Shown here: positions 61,984 through 64,000 of the stretch, in pieces | Layout of the letters: each line of letters begins with the position of its first letter | How positions within the stretch are numbered: position 1 is the first letter of the stretch | Origin: an uncultured Colwellia sp. | GTDB lineage: Bacteria > Pseudomonadota > Gammaproteobacteria > Enterobacterales > Alteromonadaceae | DNA: 64,000 nt | Assembly: GCA_913058395.1 (NCBI GenBank) | Contig: CAJXQI010000009.1 | Location: 62,001 to 126,000, forward strand | Reading direction: 5' to 3' | Made by a program: the position numbers and the translations under genes | The notes under the pieces: generated by a model | The model's input: only the letters and a program-made list of their open reading frames with translations | Databases searched by the model: none | Told to the model about the DNA's origin: nothing

Positions 61984-63177
61984 CTAACGAGTAGCCTCAG
62001 ATAAAACAGCTTTAATCGCTTCACAAGTTTTTGCCAAATCGCCTTCGGTTAAGGTAGGGTGCACTAAAAACATTAAGCTTGTTTCACCTAGCTCTTTAGC
62101 CACAGTCAAAGCCTTTTTAGGGCGAAAATCCGTATTATCAAAAGCTTTTTCCAAATAAACCTCAGAACAAGATCCTTGGAAGCATGGAACACCTTGCGCA
62201 TTTATTTCATTAACTATTCTATCTCTAGACCAGTTATCAGCTAACAACCCAGGTTTTACAAACGCATAATATTTATATTGAGCATGTTCGATATGCTCAG
62301 GAGTATCGACTAAACGAATGCATTTAAACTGACTCAAAATATTGTCAAACATACGTGCGTTGCTATTTCTCTTTTTGAACCAATCTGACATTCGTTTTAG
62401 CTGGATACGGCCAATAGCTGATTGCATTTCTGTCAAGCGCCAATTGGTACCAAACGACTCATGCAGCCATCTAAAGCCAGGAGGGTGCTCTTGGTTATAA
62501 ATAGCATCCCAAGATTTCCCATGATCTTTGTAAGACCACATTTTTTTCCAAAGCTGCTCATCATTGGTAGTAACCATGCCACCTTCGCCACCTGTCGTCA
62601 TAATCTTATCTTGACAAAATGACCAACAGCCAATATCACCAATTGAACCGACAGATTGTCCATTATATTTAGCGCCGTGAGCTTGGGCACAATCTTCAAT
62701 AACCTTAAGGTTATATTTTTTTGCGAGCTGCATCATTTCGTCCATCTCACAAGGCATACCCGCTAAGTGCACGCATATAATAGCTTTAGTATGGGACGTT
62801 ATAAGCGGCTTAATTGTTTCAGCCGTGATGTTCTGACTATTAAGATCTACATCCGCAAAAATAGGTTTTGCTCCCGCGGTTACAATAGAGCTAGCAGACG
62901 CTAAAAAAGTTCGAGAAGTAACGACAACTTCATCATTGTTGCTGCCACCGTTCGCCTGACCTATATTTAAAGCAACTAAAGCTAAATCGAGCGCTAACGT
63001 GCCATTCGCAAGAGCAACGGCATAATTTGAGTCAGTAAATATTGCAAATTCTTTTTCAAACTCTCGCCCTTCTTGGCCAGTCCAATAATTTACTTTATTT
63101 GATAATAAAATTTCTGAAACTTTGTCAGCCTCTTCTTGTGAAAAAGAAGGCCATGGAGAAAATTTTGTATTTACCAT
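61984..63177 (-). CDS. DegT/DnrJ/EryC1/StrS-family aminotransferase
   Basis: 397 residues. A PLP enzyme that aminates nucleotide keto-sugars. The PLP lysine is in SFCQDKIMTTGGEGGMVTT at about residue 190, with EDCAQAHGAKYNGQSVGSIGDIGCWSF before it and ANGTLALDLALVAL near residue 57. The presumed substrate is the 4-keto sugar made by the dehydratase gene downstream. The gene abuts the acyl-CoA dehydrogenase-type gene (three bases). Confidence 0.92.
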   Translation of the reverse strand: MVNTKFSPWPSFSQEEADKVSEILLSNKVNYWTGQEGREFEKEFAIFTDSNYAVALANGTLALDLALVALNIGQANGGSNNDEVVVTSRTFLASASSIVTAGAKPIFADVDLNSQNITAETIKPLITSHTKAIICVHLAGMPCEMDEMMQLAKKYNLKVIEDCAQAHGAKYNGQSVGSIGDIGCWSFCQDKIMTTGGEGGMVTTNDEQLWKKMWSYKDHGKSWDAIYNQEHPPGFRWLHESFGTNWRLTEMQSAIGRIQLKRMSDWFKKRNSNARMFDNILSQFKCIRLVDTPEHIEHAQYKYYAFVKPGLLADNWSRDRIVNEINAQGVPCFQGSCSEVYLEKAFDNTDFRPKKALTVAKELGETSLMFLVHPTLTEGDLAKTCEAIKAVLSEATR

Positions 63178-63180
63178 AAA

Positions 63181-64000
63181 CTAGTACTCAAAAAAGCCTT
63201 TTTTAGTTTTTCTGCCAAGATGATTAGCTCTAACCATTTTTCTTAACATAGGATGGGCTCTATATTTAGGGTCTCCTGTTTCTTTATAAAGAGTCTCCAT
63301 GATAGAAAGGTTTACATCGTTACCGATAAGATCGGCAAGCGCTAGTGGTCCCATAGGGTGATGTGCGCCAAATTTCATGGCTTTATCTATATCATCTGCT
63401 GTTGCTACACCTTCAGCAAGTATACTAACAGCTTCATTAATCATTGGAATAAGCATCCTATTCACAACAAAGCCAGGAGCTTCATTAACTACAACAGGTG
63501 ACTTGCCTAGCTTTGATGTAAACTCTTTTAATTTATTCACGACTATTTCAGAGCTAACATGACCTGAAACTATTTCAACCAACTCCATTACTGGTGCAGG
63601 GTTAAAGAAGTGAAGACCAACTATGTTCTCTGGCTTCGGAAATAAATTAGCGAAAGCCGTAATAGATAGTGATGATGTGTTAGAAGCAATAATCATATTA
63701 TCTGTTGAGAATGGCACTAGTTTATTAAATAGCTCTAACTTAATATCAAAATCTTCGGCAACAGCCTCAATAACCAAATCAGAAGATTTAATACTCGCAT
63801 AAGAGTCGCTAATAACTAACTTTTCAATAGACGTTGCTGCGAAAGCTTCGGTTACCTTTCCTTTCCGTACCATTCTAGTTAGGTATTTTAAACAAGCAGC
63901 TTGTACGAGTTCAGCTTTCTCAAGCGTTCTAGCCACTATATTCAATTTTACAACTTCATCACTTTGTATTAGAACTTGAGCAATCCCAACCCCCATAGTT
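63181..64000 (-). CDS. 3-hydroxyacyl-CoA dehydrogenase, partial (runs off the right edge)
   Basis: At least 273 residues; the N-terminus lies beyond the window. What is visible begins TMGVGIAQVLIQSD, the glycine-rich NAD site of 3-hydroxybutyryl-CoA dehydrogenases, and continues with IASNTSSLSITAFANLF, GLHFFNPAPVMELVEIVSG, APGFVVNRMLIPMINEAV and the C-terminal GRKTKKGFFEY. The enzyme converts acetoacetyl-CoA-type and 3-hydroxyacyl-CoA compounds. In a surface-sugar cluster it could supply 3-hydroxyacyl groups for acylated amino sugars, which is inference. It is distinct from fadJ, lacking the hydratase domain in the visible part. Confidence 0.88.
   Translation of the reverse strand, partial: TMGVGIAQVLIQSDEVVKLNIVARTLEKAELVQAACLKYLTRMVRKGKVTEAFAATSIEKLVISDSYASIKSSDLVIEAVAEDFDIKLELFNKLVPFSTDNMIIASNTSSLSITAFANLFPKPENIVGLHFFNPAPVMELVEIVSGHVSSEIVVNKLKEFTSKLGKSPVVVNEAPGFVVNRMLIPMINEAVSILAEGVATADDIDKAMKFGAHHPMGPLALADLIGNDVNLSIMETLYKETGDPKYRAHPMLRKMVRANHLGRKTKKGFFEY

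Overview
The window looks like a chromosomal segment of a marine gammaproteobacterium of the order Alteromonadales, most likely a Colwellia/Thalassotalea-type organism. The basis is low G+C by eye, the gene order aroC-prmB-smrB-sixA and fadIJ-moxR-Bat-ECF sigma (an order I recall from Shewanella and relatives), and housekeeping proteins of gammaproteobacterial type. I see no rRNA, tRNA, CRISPR array, prophage or transposase. Taxonomy is inference.

Region 1 (1-19.4 kb) is the least familiar part. Fourteen consecutive genes all encode exported proteins. Eleven run leftwards as one tight operon that continues past the left edge: an HzsA-like two-haem lipoprotein, an SH3 + beta-barrel protein, a second small beta-barrel, a TlpA-type thioredoxin, a DUF4266 lipoprotein with a Gly/Cys tail, a DUF3570 outer-membrane protein, an unknown secreted protein, three TPR proteins (two of them lipoproteins) and a small secreted protein. 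Three run rightwards from a shared divergent control region: a DUF1588-like cytochrome, a two-haem LamG lipoprotein and a Tat-exported DUF1501-like protein. ApbE, which attaches FMN to exported proteins, is convergent with them. Together they suggest an undescribed envelope redox system.

Region 2 (19.5-32.7 kb) holds apbE, an MFS transporter, aroC, prmB, smrB, sixA, an M16 peptidase and a giant sensor with periplasmic propeller, PAS, GGDEF and EAL domains.

Region 3 (32.8-33.6 kb) is a small-gene island. A sigma-54-like promoter precedes a 93-residue protein made of five copies of a nine-residue motif, translationally coupled to a 34-residue peptide, and a small membrane protein lies opposite.

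Region 4 (33.8-49.3 kb) has fadIJ with two FadR-like operators, the MoxR/DUF58/DUF4381/VWA/BatD operon, an ECF sigma factor with a DUF3379 anti-sigma, putP and an EAL-like/HDOD protein.

Region 5 (49.4-64 kb, all leftward) joins surface-sugar genes (galE, pgi, galU, a WbpM/PglF-type dehydratase, a DegT aminotransferase, an acyl-CoA dehydrogenase-type gene) to sulfate activation (cysD, cysN, SLC13 transporter, cysC, a DHH phosphatase). Two features stand out. galU has no in-frame start codon but is reached from a good start by a -1 shift on a canonical A-AAA-AAG slippery site. A four-helix-bundle (S23-type) gene sits between cysN and cysD, flanked by copies of a degenerate palindromic intergenic repeat, with a third copy next to cysC.
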